A stretch of 64,000 bases of DNA, taken from the NCBI GenBank assembly GCA_964539025.1, contig CAZIFA010000002.1, forward strand, positions 310,001-374,000. Reading direction: 5' to 3'. Below the pieces are notes generated by a model. That model was not told the DNA's origin. It saw only the letters and a program-made list of their open reading frames with translations, and did not search any database. This document shows, piece after piece, positions 16,595 to 25,900 of the stretch. Origin of the DNA: Micavibrio_A sp964539025. GTDB taxonomy: Bacteria > Pseudomonadota > Alphaproteobacteria > Micavibrionales > Micavibrionaceae. Position 1 is the first letter of the stretch; every line of letters begins with the position of its first letter. The translations under genes were made by a program, and so were the position numbers.

Positions 16595-17412
16595 GTTTTA
16601 TAAAATGCGGCGTGATAGGATATCCGATCAAGCATAGCAAAAGCCCGATCATTCATAATCACTGGATCGCGCAGCACGGCCTGTCTGGTGAATACAAAGC
16701 TATTGAAATTGCGCCGGAAAATTTGAAACAAGGCGTGCAGACGCTGGTCGATGAAGGCTATGCTGGCTTTAACGTGACGATTCCGCACAAGCAGGAAATT
16801 TTCAAACTGTGTGAAAGCGTCGACGATGTTGCGCAAGCCATCGGCGCAGTTAATACTGTCGTGATCAAGAATGGCAAGCTGCACGGCACAAACACAGATG
16901 CGTTCGGATTTATCGAGAATGTGCATCAGAGCGCATTCGGCGTTGATTTTATGCATAGGCCTTGCGTTGTTTTAGGCGCCGGCGGCGCTGCGCGGGCGAT
17001 TGTGTATGGGTTGATCGAGGCAGGCGCGAAGGAGATCATCATCACCAACCGCACCAAAGAAAAAGCCGATGAGGTTGCAGCGATGGATAAAAACATCGTG
17101 TGCGTTGTGGATTGGGAAGAACGCGCAGAGATTCTAAAAGGCGCTGGGTTTTTGGTGAACACGACATCGCTCGGCATGAGCGGAAAAGAGCCTTTGGAGA
17201 TTGATATATCGACGTTGCCTGAAGGCGCGGTCGTGAGCGATATCGTTTACGCGCCGCTGATGACGCCATTGTTGAAGGATGCAGAAATCCGTGGCCATCA
17301 GATTGTCACAGGCATTGGCATGTTGTTACACCAGGCGCGGCCCGCCTTCGAAAAATGGTTCGGAGTTTTGCCCGAAGTGGACACCGCGTTGGAAGAAAAG
17401 GTTTTGGCATGA
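16591..17412 (+). CDS. aroE: shikimate dehydrogenase AroE
   Basis: AroE reduces 3-dehydroshikimate to shikimate with NADPH. The 273-residue protein has the shikimate-binding GYPIKHSKSPIIHN, the catalytic Lys in FNVTIPHKQEIF, INTDAFGF-like NTDAFGF, the NADP-binding GAGGAARA and the TNRT loop. It is overlapped at both ends by ppsR and coaE, showing one operon. Confidence 0.97.
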   Translation: MSFIKCGVIGYPIKHSKSPIIHNHWIAQHGLSGEYKAIEIAPENLKQGVQTLVDEGYAGFNVTIPHKQEIFKLCESVDDVAQAIGAVNTVVIKNGKLHGTNTDAFGFIENVHQSAFGVDFMHRPCVVLGAGGAARAIVYGLIEAGAKEIIITNRTKEKADEVAAMDKNIVCVVDWEERAEILKGAGFLVNTTSLGMSGKEPLEIDISTLPEGAVVSDIVYAPLMTPLLKDAEIRGHQIVTGIGMLLHQARPAFEKWFGVLPEVDTALEEKVLA

Positions 17413-18005
17413 TTGTGCTTGGCCTGACAGGTTCTATCGGCATGGGAAAGTCAACGGCGGCAAAAATGCTGAAAATGATGGGGCTGCCCGTTCACAATTC
17501 CGATGAGGCCGTACACCGCGCGCTGCTGCCCGGCGGGCAGGCGTATGAAGACGTGATCAAAGCATTCCCTGCTGCTCATGATCAGGCCACAGGAACAATT
17601 GATCGGCAAAAACTCGGCACCATTGTCTTCCGTGATAAAGAACAGATGAAAAAGCTTGAGGCGATTTTGCACCCGATGGCCAGAGAAAGCCAGAAGGCGT
17701 TTATCGCCGATTTGGAAGTGAGAGGGAAGAAAGCTTTGGTCCTGGAAATTCCTTTGCTGTTTGAAACGGGCGCGCAAGAGCGTGTTGATTACGTGATCTG
17801 CGTGACATCGCCGCCGGATGTCCAAAAAAAACGTGTTATGAAGCGCCCCGGCATGACGCAAGAAAAATTCGATGCGATTGTGGCCGCGCAAATGCAAGAT
17901 GAAGAAAAACAGGCGAAGAGCGATTTTATCGTTGATACTGGCCACGGTTATATCAGGACGTTTTTGCAGTTGTGGCGGATATTGAAAAAACTGGGAGTAG
18001 AATAA
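17409..18005 (+). CDS. coaE: dephospho-CoA kinase CoaE
   Basis: CoaE phosphorylates dephospho-CoA in the last step of coenzyme A synthesis. The chosen ATG (17409) overlaps the aroE stop and gives 198 residues, the usual length. The P-loop GSIGMGKST is at about residues 8-16, followed by the SDEAVHR and LEIPLLFETG motifs of the family. Confidence 0.96.
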   Translation: MIVLGLTGSIGMGKSTAAKMLKMMGLPVHNSDEAVHRALLPGGQAYEDVIKAFPAAHDQATGTIDRQKLGTIVFRDKEQMKKLEAILHPMARESQKAFIADLEVRGKKALVLEIPLLFETGAQERVDYVICVTSPPDVQKKRVMKRPGMTQEKFDAIVAAQMQDEEKQAKSDFIVDTGHGYIRTFLQLWRILKKLGVE

Positions 18006-18679
18006 TGCGTGAGATTGTGCTCGACACCGAAACGACGGGGATGGACCCGGCCAAGGGCGATAAGTTGGTGGAGATCGGCTGTGTCGAGTTGATGAACCAT
18101 TTGCAGACGGGCAAGCATTATCATGTCTATGTGAACCCCGAGCGCGATATTCCGGCAGAAGCGACGGCGATCCACGGCATCACGGATGATTTTGTGAAGG
18201 ATAAGCCGACATTTGGCGAAATCGTTGGTGAGTTTTTGGAATTTATAGGCGATGCAAAGTTGGTCATTCATAACGCGGAATTCGATGTGAAGTTCTTGAA
18301 CGCGGAATTAAAGACATTCGGTTTTCCATCTTTGGACAACCGCCGTGTGACCGATACGGTGAAGATGGCGCGGGAAAAATTCCCGGGAAGCCCGGCCAAC
18401 CTCGATGCTCTGTGCCGCCGATTTGGCATCGATAACTCCAACCGTGTGCTGCACGGCGCGTTGCTGGATTCGCAATTGCTGGCAGAAGTGTATCTGGAAC
18501 TGCTCGGTGGGCGGCAGCAGGGGCTGGCCATTCATGAAACCAAAGCTCGTGTGGAAACGATTGTAGAGATCAAGGAACGCGTTTTTCGAGAACCGCGCGA
18601 TTTTTCACCGAGCAAAGAAGAAATCTCGAAATTCGACGAGCTTGTTGCCAAACTCAAAAATCCGTTGTGGAAGGATTAA
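18005..18679 (+). CDS. dnaQ: DNA polymerase III epsilon subunit (3'-5' proofreading exonuclease)
   Basis: DnaQ proofreads for the replicative polymerase. The start ATG at 18005 shares one base with the coaE stop. DEDDh exonuclease motifs are all present: ExoI DTETTGMD near the N-terminus, ExoII HNAEFDVKFLN, and ExoIII HGALLDSQLLAEVYLEL. The 224-residue length fits the family. The gene converges on secB with a four-base overlap. Confidence 0.97.
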   Translation: MREIVLDTETTGMDPAKGDKLVEIGCVELMNHLQTGKHYHVYVNPERDIPAEATAIHGITDDFVKDKPTFGEIVGEFLEFIGDAKLVIHNAEFDVKFLNAELKTFGFPSLDNRRVTDTVKMAREKFPGSPANLDALCRRFGIDNSNRVLHGALLDSQLLAEVYLELLGGRQQGLAIHETKARVETIVEIKERVFREPRDFSPSKEEISKFDELVAKLKNPLWKD

Positions 18680-19167
18680 GCGGCGCTCGCTGCGGCCTCG
18701 TTGTTCTTCGAGGCGTACATGGCCCGGAAATCAACGGGGTTGAGCAAAAGCGGGGGAAATCCGCCGGCAGAAACTGCGTTCGCGACCATCTGGCGGGCGA
18801 AGGGGAAGAGCATGTGCGGGACCTCGACATACAAGATCGCCTTAACATGGGCCGGGGGCACGTTCCTGATTGTCACCAGCGCCGCGTAAACGACTTCGCT
18901 GATAAACATGGGCGCGCCTTCGCGCCCCGACTTTACCGTCAGCTTCAAGGTCGATTCGTAAAGGTCAGGATTCGTATCGTCGGCAATTTTAGTAGCGTCG
19001 AGAACGATGTTCACGTCTGTTTCAGGTCGGCCAGCGGCGGCGCGAAGCGTGTCAGGGGCGCCCGGATTTTCAAACGAAAAATCTTTGACATATTGCGCAT
19101 GGACCTGCACGGGAAGAGCAGGCATTTCAAGGTTGAGGTCGGCTTTTTCCATGGGCGTATCGGACAT
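18676..19167 (-). CDS. secB: protein-export chaperone SecB
   Basis: SecB is the tetrameric cytosolic chaperone that delivers unfolded precursors to SecA. The 163-residue protein shows LNLEMPALPVQVHAQYVKDFSFENPGAPD-type N-terminal strands and AYLCEVPHMLFPFAR-like VEVPHMLFPFARQMVANAV, ending in the Ala/Glu-rich tail that contacts SecA. The dnaQ-secB convergent pair is a common alphaproteobacterial arrangement. Confidence 0.96.
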   Translation of the reverse strand: MSDTPMEKADLNLEMPALPVQVHAQYVKDFSFENPGAPDTLRAAAGRPETDVNIVLDATKIADDTNPDLYESTLKLTVKSGREGAPMFISEVVYAALVTIRNVPPAHVKAILYVEVPHMLFPFARQMVANAVSAGGFPPLLLNPVDFRAMYASKNNEAAASAA

Positions 19168-19309
19168 CGTTTTGGGGCTTTCATTCCATATGATTCAAGA
19201 AGTTATAACGGGTTAGCATGAAAAACAAAAGGCGTCCAGTGCGGGAAAATTTTGAGCACAACTCAGGTATACTTTATTTATAACTCTCTGAAAAAACTGT
19301 GAAAAATAT

Positions 19310-19765
19310 CTAATCGGGCGGCGCTTTGCGTTGTTCAATTACATCCACGACTTCTTCCACACGTACATATTCGCCGTCGATGACGCCGTCTTCGTGAGAT
19401 TTGAAGCCATCCCCCTTTAGTCCAAACGCATGAGGTGCCCGTGTGCGTAACTGGCTGCGAATCCAAGGAATTAATAACATAAAGGCAAAGGCGTCACTCA
19501 CGAAGCCGGGCAATATAAAAAGTGTGCCTGCGACAAAAAAACAAAAGCTGTCGAATAAATCATCCACAGGTACGGTCCCACGATCAAAAGAGGCCTGTGC
19601 ACGAACCAAAGTGGCAAGGCCCTGTTCGCGCACCAGCCATCCGCCGAGTGCGGCGGTGCATATCCACAGCAGCAATGTCGTGAAAAACCCGATTTTGCCG
19701 ATCACTAAACCAAAGGTGAATATCTCAAGGATAATCAGCCCGAGGCCCGCCTGCCAAAAAATCAT
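19310..19765 (-). CDS. fxsA: FxsA family membrane protein
   Basis: FxsA is a small cytoplasmic-membrane protein known for relieving phage T7 exclusion when overproduced; its normal role is unclear. The start MIFWQAGLGLIILEIF (ATG at 19765) is chosen over a longer frame to 19813 because FxsA proteins begin with the first membrane helix and an AAGGCGG ribosome site precedes it. Three hydrophobic segments and the PGFVSDAFAFMLLIPW stretch mark the family. It is divergent from the Tim44-like gene, as is usual. Confidence 0.9.
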   Translation of the reverse strand: MIFWQAGLGLIILEIFTFGLVIGKIGFFTTLLLWICTAALGGWLVREQGLATLVRAQASFDRGTVPVDDLFDSFCFFVAGTLFILPGFVSDAFAFMLLIPWIRSQLRTRAPHAFGLKGDGFKSHEDGVIDGEYVRVEEVVDVIEQRKAPPD

Positions 19766-19920
19766 TGGTACCGCCTTGTTATCGCCTTGTTTTCCATGAA
19801 AATAGAGGCACATTACAACAGGGCGTACGCTCTATCGCAAAGGGCTTTCCTTTTCACGCCCACTCTGTGATAAAGTAGGAATACTGCCTGTAATTGCAAC
19901 AAAAAAGGACGAAACGAGAC

Positions 19921-20652
19921 TTGGACGCCACCCTTATTCTATACGCGCTGGTTGCAGCGGGACTGGTTTTCTGGCTGCGCAGTATTCTGGGCACCCGTCA
20001 TGGGGATGAGCGCGAACGCCCCAACCCCTTTACCGCCCCGGTACAAGACAAGCAGCCTAAACCCGCCATGGCAGACACAACCATCAAGAATGATGTCGTG
20101 ACGTTGCCGTTAGCGGACGCCAAACCCGTGTTGCCGCGTAATGTAACGCTGGCGGATGAAAATGTGGAACGTGGTTTGATGGATATCGCCCGTGCCGATC
20201 GCGAGTTCGATTTGGCCCGCTTTGCGCAAGGCGCGCAGGATGCATTCGTCATGGTTGTCGAGGCGTTTGCCGCCGGCGATCGAGACACGCTGAAAAATCT
20301 TCTGGAACCGCCAGTCTTTACTGCGTTCAATCGTTCCATGGAAGACCGCGAGCAGCGTGGCGAGACGATGGCCACGGAAATTCATGCCGTTCGTAAGATG
20401 GACATTATGGCCGCGAAGTTCGATGGACGTGTTGCGTATGTGACGATGCGCTTTATCGCCGATGAAACCTGCGTGATTAAGGATCGCGACGGTAAAATTA
20501 TCTCGGGCGATCCTGATCGTATCACGGAAATGAACGATGTCTGGACCTTCTCACGCCTTGTTAAAAACAAGGATCCTATCTGGCTGCTTCACGAAACGCG
20601 CGATGGTGATGTGAAGGAAGACCAGAAAACGCCGCTTCCGGATGCGGGATAA
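19921..20652 (+). CDS. Tim44-like domain protein
   Basis: Bacterial relatives of the mitochondrial import component Tim44 are membrane-anchored proteins of unclear function. TTG at 19921 is the likely start because AAAAAAGGA precedes it. The longer frame from 19894 would begin inside the ribosome site. The 243-residue product has an N-terminal membrane helix, the RSILGTRHGDERER juxtamembrane motif, a variable linker and a C-terminal Tim44/NTF2-like fold (about residues 100-230). The arrangement fxsA < > tim44-mltA is conserved in alphaproteobacteria. Confidence 0.9.
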   Translation: MDATLILYALVAAGLVFWLRSILGTRHGDERERPNPFTAPVQDKQPKPAMADTTIKNDVVTLPLADAKPVLPRNVTLADENVERGLMDIARADREFDLARFAQGAQDAFVMVVEAFAAGDRDTLKNLLEPPVFTAFNRSMEDREQRGETMATEIHAVRKMDIMAAKFDGRVAYVTMRFIADETCVIKDRDGKIISGDPDRITEMNDVWTFSRLVKNKDPIWLLHETRDGDVKEDQKTPLPDAG

Positions 20653-20731
20653 CGCGTAGTCCAATCTTTCCCTGGCGCTTCAGTCATGCGATAAAAGAAG
20701 AAAGCCCTTTCTTCGAATAAGGACGCACGCC

Positions 20732-21898
20732 ATGAAAAAAATTTCCTCACTTCTGATTCTTTTGCTTCTGGCTGGCTGCGCGGGCACAGCAGTGAAAAAA
20801 GATGATGCGGTGCCCATTGTCTACAAAGCCGCTTCCTTCGCCGATCTTTCCGGATGGCGGCGCGATGATTTGCAGGGCTTTATGCAGGCGTTTCAGGCAA
20901 GCTGCACACGGATTTTAAAAAAATCACCGGGTGATAAATTTTCCGATGATCCTGTGTTTGGAATCTATGGCGCATGGCAAAATGTTTGCCGCGCTTCGGC
21001 GGGGATAACAGATTCCGCCGCTGTTCGCGCATTCTTCGAGCAGAATTTCAAAGTGGTGCAGGCTACCGCCGCAGGCAATCCGATGGGATTGTTTACGGGC
21101 TATTACGAATCAACACTGAACGGATCGCGCACGCAAAATGGTCCGTATCAATATCCGTTGCTGGGCCGTCCGTCCGATCTTGTGATGGTGGAGCTCGGCG
21201 ATTTTCGTGACGAACTCAAGGGGCAAAGAATTGCTGGGCGCGTGATCGACGGGAAATTAAAACCGTATGAAAACCGTGCGGCGATTGTAGGCGGCAAGAT
21301 GCCGTCTTCGCAATATCGTCCCATCGTCTGGCTGGACGATCCGCATGATGCGTTCTTCGTACAGGTACAAGGATCGGGCATCGTGCATCTGGACGATGGC
21401 GGCGTGATGCGCGTCGGTTATGACGGGCAAAACGGCCATCCGTATTACGCGATCGGGCGCGAACTCGTAAGGCGCGGCATCTATAAAAAAGATGAGGTGT
21501 CGATGGACACGATCCGAAACTGGTTGGTAAGCAATCCGGATAAAGCGGAAGAGTTGATGAACACCAATCCGTCTTTTGTATTTTTCAGGGAGTCGCCGGA
21601 TGATGGATCAGGCGCGGGGCCGCAGGGCGGTGAGGGCGTGAAGCTTACGGCGAAACGCTCACTCGCCATCGATCACGGCAAGCTGCCATACGGATTCCCG
21701 GTCTATGTCGATATCGATTATGCCGATGAGAGCGGCGCGAAATTACAGCGTCTGGTGATGGCGCAGGACACTGGCGGCGCAATCAAAGGAGCGGTGCGCG
21801 GTGATTTTTTCTGGGGATCCGGCACAGTAGCCGAAAAAATGGCAGGGCCGATGAAGGCGCAGGGCCAATATTATTTCCTGATCCCGAAAGGTATATAA
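20732..21898 (+). CDS. mltA: membrane-bound lytic murein transglycosylase A (MltA)
   Basis: MltA cleaves peptidoglycan glycan strands to 1,6-anhydromuropeptides. The 388-residue protein has a lipoprotein signal (lipobox LAGC, Cys at about residue 16), the MltA domain with GLFTGYYEST, and the C-terminal 3D domain with QDTGGAIKGAVRGDFFWG, whose Asp residues are catalytic. It is attached to the outer membrane's inner face by family analogy. Confidence 0.95.
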   Translation: MKKISSLLILLLLAGCAGTAVKKDDAVPIVYKAASFADLSGWRRDDLQGFMQAFQASCTRILKKSPGDKFSDDPVFGIYGAWQNVCRASAGITDSAAVRAFFEQNFKVVQATAAGNPMGLFTGYYESTLNGSRTQNGPYQYPLLGRPSDLVMVELGDFRDELKGQRIAGRVIDGKLKPYENRAAIVGGKMPSSQYRPIVWLDDPHDAFFVQVQGSGIVHLDDGGVMRVGYDGQNGHPYYAIGRELVRRGIYKKDEVSMDTIRNWLVSNPDKAEELMNTNPSFVFFRESPDDGSGAGPQGGEGVKLTAKRSLAIDHGKLPYGFPVYVDIDYADESGAKLQRLVMAQDTGGAIKGAVRGDFFWGSGTVAEKMAGPMKAQGQYYFLIPKGI

Positions 21899-21905
21899 AA
21901 CATCC

Positions 21906-22319
21906 ATGCTCGTCGTTAGAGGTTATAAAGCCGAAGATTACGAAGAGGTCGCTGCTCTTTACAAGCAGGGCGAATTGTACGGTGGGCAGTTTGACGAAGA
22001 TCGGGATTCGCGTGAGCGGTTAAATCGAAAGGCTGCCAACGATCCGGAATCAATTCTGGTTTGTGAGCAGGATGGAAAAATTGTCGGAACCGTTTCCTTG
22101 CTGGAGGATACAAGAACGGCTTGGTTGTTTCGTTTTGCGGCGGGAACGAACGACATCGCTTCCGCGTTGTATAAAAAGGCATCGGAAATTTTAAAAGCGC
22201 GGGGGCATAGACAGGTTTTGGTGTATGCGCCGCCGGAGCAGGCGTTTGAAAATAAATTTGCGGTCCTAGGATTTACCAAAGGCTGCAACTACACCTGTTT
22301 TCATACAAAGATAGAATAA
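21906..22319 (+). CDS. GNAT family N-acetyltransferase (small, diverged)
   Basis: A 137-residue protein starting 7 bases after mltA. The order of strands fits GNAT: an N-terminal YKAEDYEEVAALYKQGE helix, ILVCEQDGKIVGTVSLLED strands, and a C-terminal ASEILKARGHRQVLVYAPP followed by a final strand region. The usual acetyl-CoA loop R/QxxGxG/A is weak (around FAAGTNDIASA). The substrate is unknown. Confidence 0.75.
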   Translation: MLVVRGYKAEDYEEVAALYKQGELYGGQFDEDRDSRERLNRKAANDPESILVCEQDGKIVGTVSLLEDTRTAWLFRFAAGTNDIASALYKKASEILKARGHRQVLVYAPPEQAFENKFAVLGFTKGCNYTCFHTKIE

Positions 22320-22787
22320 TTATTCGCCGTCAGTGACGCTTTCGCGCAATTCCTTGAAATAATAATCGCCGGATTTTTTATAGCCGGAATCTTCATATAA
22401 TTTAGCAGCGCGTGAGCCGAGATCCGTGTCTAGTTCGACGAGGAAGCAGCCTTCTTCGCGTGCCCGCGCTTCGGCGAATTCAATCAGGCGCGAGCCATAA
22501 CCGTTACCGCGGAATTTTTTATCGACAACGACATGTTCGATATAGGTCACGAATCCGTCATGGATGTTGTGATTCGGGCAGACACCGATCACGCCAACGA
22601 CCTGGCCGTTTACTTCGCCCATGAACATACGGTATCCGGTGGCGCGGGCCACGAAAACGCGCCGCGCATAGGTCTGCATGTCCAGATGCGAGAAAAGCTG
22701 GCGGACGATGGGGTACGCCATATGGTAGTCGGCGTCGGAGCGGGCCTCACGGATATCGAGGGGTTTGGTGGTCGTCTGGGTGGTCAT
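22320..22787 (-). CDS. GNAT family N-acetyltransferase
   Basis: A 155-residue protein with a canonical acetyl-CoA-binding motif RGNGYGSRLIEFAEARARE preceded by VVVDKKF and followed by the LYEDSGYKKS C-terminal GNAT element. ATG at 22787 is preferred; the longer frame to 22838 would add residues unlike the family. It converges on the smaller acetyltransferase with adjoining stops. The substrate is not predictable. Confidence 0.88.
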   Translation of the reverse strand: MTTQTTTKPLDIREARSDADYHMAYPIVRQLFSHLDMQTYARRVFVARATGYRMFMGEVNGQVVGVIGVCPNHNIHDGFVTYIEHVVVDKKFRGNGYGSRLIEFAEARAREEGCFLVELDTDLGSRAAKLYEDSGYKKSGDYYFKELRESVTDGE

Positions 22788-22902
22788 GATGTCACGCTGT
22801 TCAAATTTCTGTTTATTGATTGGTGGCAAGTCTAGCATGGCGCCCCAATTTTAGCCATCGGAAAGGGTGTACGTGTCGTTAACTATCTGATTTAAGATAA
22901 TA

Positions 22903-22938
22903 AAAACCCCCGCGCCGTTGCCGGAAGCGGGGGTTTTA
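22903..22938 (-). terminator. terminator downstream of the TpsA gene
   Basis: The inverted repeat AAAACCCCCGC / GCGGGGGTTTT forms a strong 11-bp hairpin with a T-run in either direction, 18 bases after the stop codon of the large exoprotein gene ending at 22957. Confidence 0.85.
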
Positions 22939-22956
22939 AAAGGTTAATTTAATATC

Positions 22957-25900
22957 TTAGAACGCGGTTCCGCAAGAAGCGGCTTGGCTCAGATTGTCGG
23001 AGAACGAGCCGCCATAGACCACGTTCACGGCCGTACCGCCGCCTGCAATGCCAGCCGCGTCAGACCAGCAATTGGCGCTTTCGCCGCCGCCTGCCGCTGG
23101 TTCAATGCCAGCCGCCTGCTGTGCGTTGGTAGCGCCAGGTCCGCCTGCCGCTGTTTCAATGGCGTTCAGAGCGTTTGGATCGGTCGAGCCTGGACCGCCA
23201 GCGAAGGTCTGAATGTTATTGAAGGCCGCGCCCGGAGCCGCACCAGGTGCGCCCGGAATATTCGGGAGGCCCGTGATACGAACGTTCAGACCCGTGACGT
23301 CACCGTTGAACGGATCAAAACGGTTGAACAGGTCTTCCTGCGCGATCGTTAAGTCGAAAGCGTCTGGAAGGAGCCCGAAGAAGAAGATACCGCGACCGCT
23401 CGCATCCGGGCGGTGGTGGAACATATCTTCCAAGAACGCCAGCCTGTCGAGCGTCAGCCCATCGGTGAAAGGCGTAAACGCGCCAGCTTCGGCCGGGAAG
23501 TAGTACGTGCTGTGTTGGCCATCGAGCCAGATCGCTTCGCCGGATATAGGATCGATGAAGGTGTTTCTGTCGAGATAGACGAATGCCGTGTTCTGACCTT
23601 CGAAATATTGCTCGCCAATCGTGCCGCCAAAGTTGGTCGGCACGGCGGTGGTCGGCCAGGTTTGGTAACCCGGGATACCATCGTCATCAACGAGTTTCAG
23701 TTTCAGCGTGTTGCCGCCGAAGGCCTCGAAGTACATGGCGATATCGCCGTTGTAGAAACGGTTGCCCGGACCGGTCAGATCAATCAGACCGCTCTTGAAC
23801 TTCGCACCGATCGTGTTGTCGGTGAAGGTGTTGTCCGACACTTCGATGTAACCATTGTGCGGGCCGGACACATACAGACCGATATTGTTATTGGTGATCG
23901 TGTTGCTCAGAACATGGCCCCAATATACCGCATCGAAGTGGATGCCGTATTTGTTGTCTTCGACTGTGTTGCTGGAGACCGTGATGAAGCTCGACGGATC
24001 AACAAAGATACCGGCGTCGCCGTTATCACTGCTGGTATTACCATCGATTGTGACGAACGCGCTGTCTTCGAGTTCGATACCGTTCGAGTCGGAGAAGCGG
24101 ACGTTGTTGTTCGTAATTTTCGACCAGAACGTGTTTTCGACATCGATACCGTCATCGCCTGCGTGACGGACGCGGTTATCGTCGATTTCCAGGAAGTTGC
24201 TGTTACGCACCTGGATACCATCACCGTGTGTATGGCGGATGTTGTTTCCAACAATATCCACGTGATTGGACGAGCGGACGTCTATACCGTCATCGCCAGT
24301 GTGACGTACGCGGTTGTCCCGGATATCGGCGCGGTCGCTGTTCCAGACGAAGATACCATCGTCGCCAGTGTTGCGAACGCGGTTACCGATGATGTCGGCG
24401 TCAAAGCTGTTTTCAACCTCGATACCGTTGTTCACGACGTTGCGAACGCTGTTGTGGTTGATATCCGCAAAAGCACTGTTTTCGACATCGATACCATCGT
24501 CGCCAGTGAAGCGAACGCGATTTGCGATGATGTCTGCGAACAAGCTGCTGCGAACCTGGATACCATCACCCAGAACGCCAGAGATCAGGTTGTCCACGAT
24601 GTCTGCATGGTCGCTGTTGCGGACGTCGATACCGTCATCTTTGGCGCCTGCGCCACCAAGGGAGAGGAAGCCCGGGGAGCCCGCAGTTACTTCGTTGCCG
24701 CGGATATCTGCCCAATCGCTATTGACGACATGGATGCCGTCTCTACCAGCACCGGCTCCGCCGATGGAGAGGAAGCCACCATTGCCGCCCGTGATGTGGT
24801 TGTCGATGATGTCAACGCCAAAGTTGTTTTCGACATGGATACCGTCACGGTTCGCGCCCTTCTGGCCGATGGAGAAGAAGCCGCCATTTGCGCCGTAGAT
24901 ATCGTTGTTCTTGATATCGGCGAAAATGCCGCCCAGAACGTTGATGCCATCAAGGCCAGCGCCTGTGATGTCGTTCCAGAGGATATCGACATAGTTGCTG
25001 AACGTCACTTCGATACCGTTGTCGCCCGTGTCGTCGATGTCGTTGCCGACGATGTCAACATAATCGCTGCTATGGACGTCGATACCGTCATCGCCGGAAT
25101 CGGTGATGTCGTTCCAACGAATGTCAGCGTAATTGCTGTCTGTAACTTCGATACCATCGCCGTTCGAATCGTCGATTTCGTTATTGATGATGGAAACGTT
25201 ATAGCTGTCCGATACTTCGATACCGTTGTCGCCGGAATCATGGATATAGTTGCCCCAGATTTCGGCGTTGTCGTTGTCGTGGACGTCGATGCCATCGCCG
25301 CCGGAATTACCGATATGGTTGTCCCAGATATCGGCAAAATTGCCGAATTCGACGTTAATGCCGTCCCATCCCGCGTAGTGGATGAGGTTGTGGGCGATAT
25401 CAACAAAATCGGACGGATCGACATAGATGCCGTGCTGTCCGACATGGTTGATTTCATTGCCAAAGATGTCAACATAGTGGCTATTGACCAGTTCGATGCC
25501 GTGACCGCCGACATCCCAGATGTTGTTGTCGTTGATTTCCGCCAAGTCGCTGTTGTAAACGCGGATGCCCGTGCCGGAACCGTCAGAAACATCGTTGTTT
25601 TTGATATCGATGTGGTTGCTGTTCGATGCCCATATGCCGTAATCGACGAATTCCGTTACATCGTTGTGCTCAACGTCTGCGCCGACGGAATCGATGACGC
25701 GGATGCCGATTTCGAAGTCTTCGACATCGTTGCCGTCATGATAGCCGCCGATCAGGGCGTTATAGCTGTCTTCGACATAAATGCCGATTTCGCCTTTGCC
25801 GCTGCCGGAACGACCGTCAATATCGTTGTCCGTGATGATCAGTTTGCCAACGTCTTTCGCCCAGATGCCGTATTCGACATTGGTGACGTCGTTGTTGTCG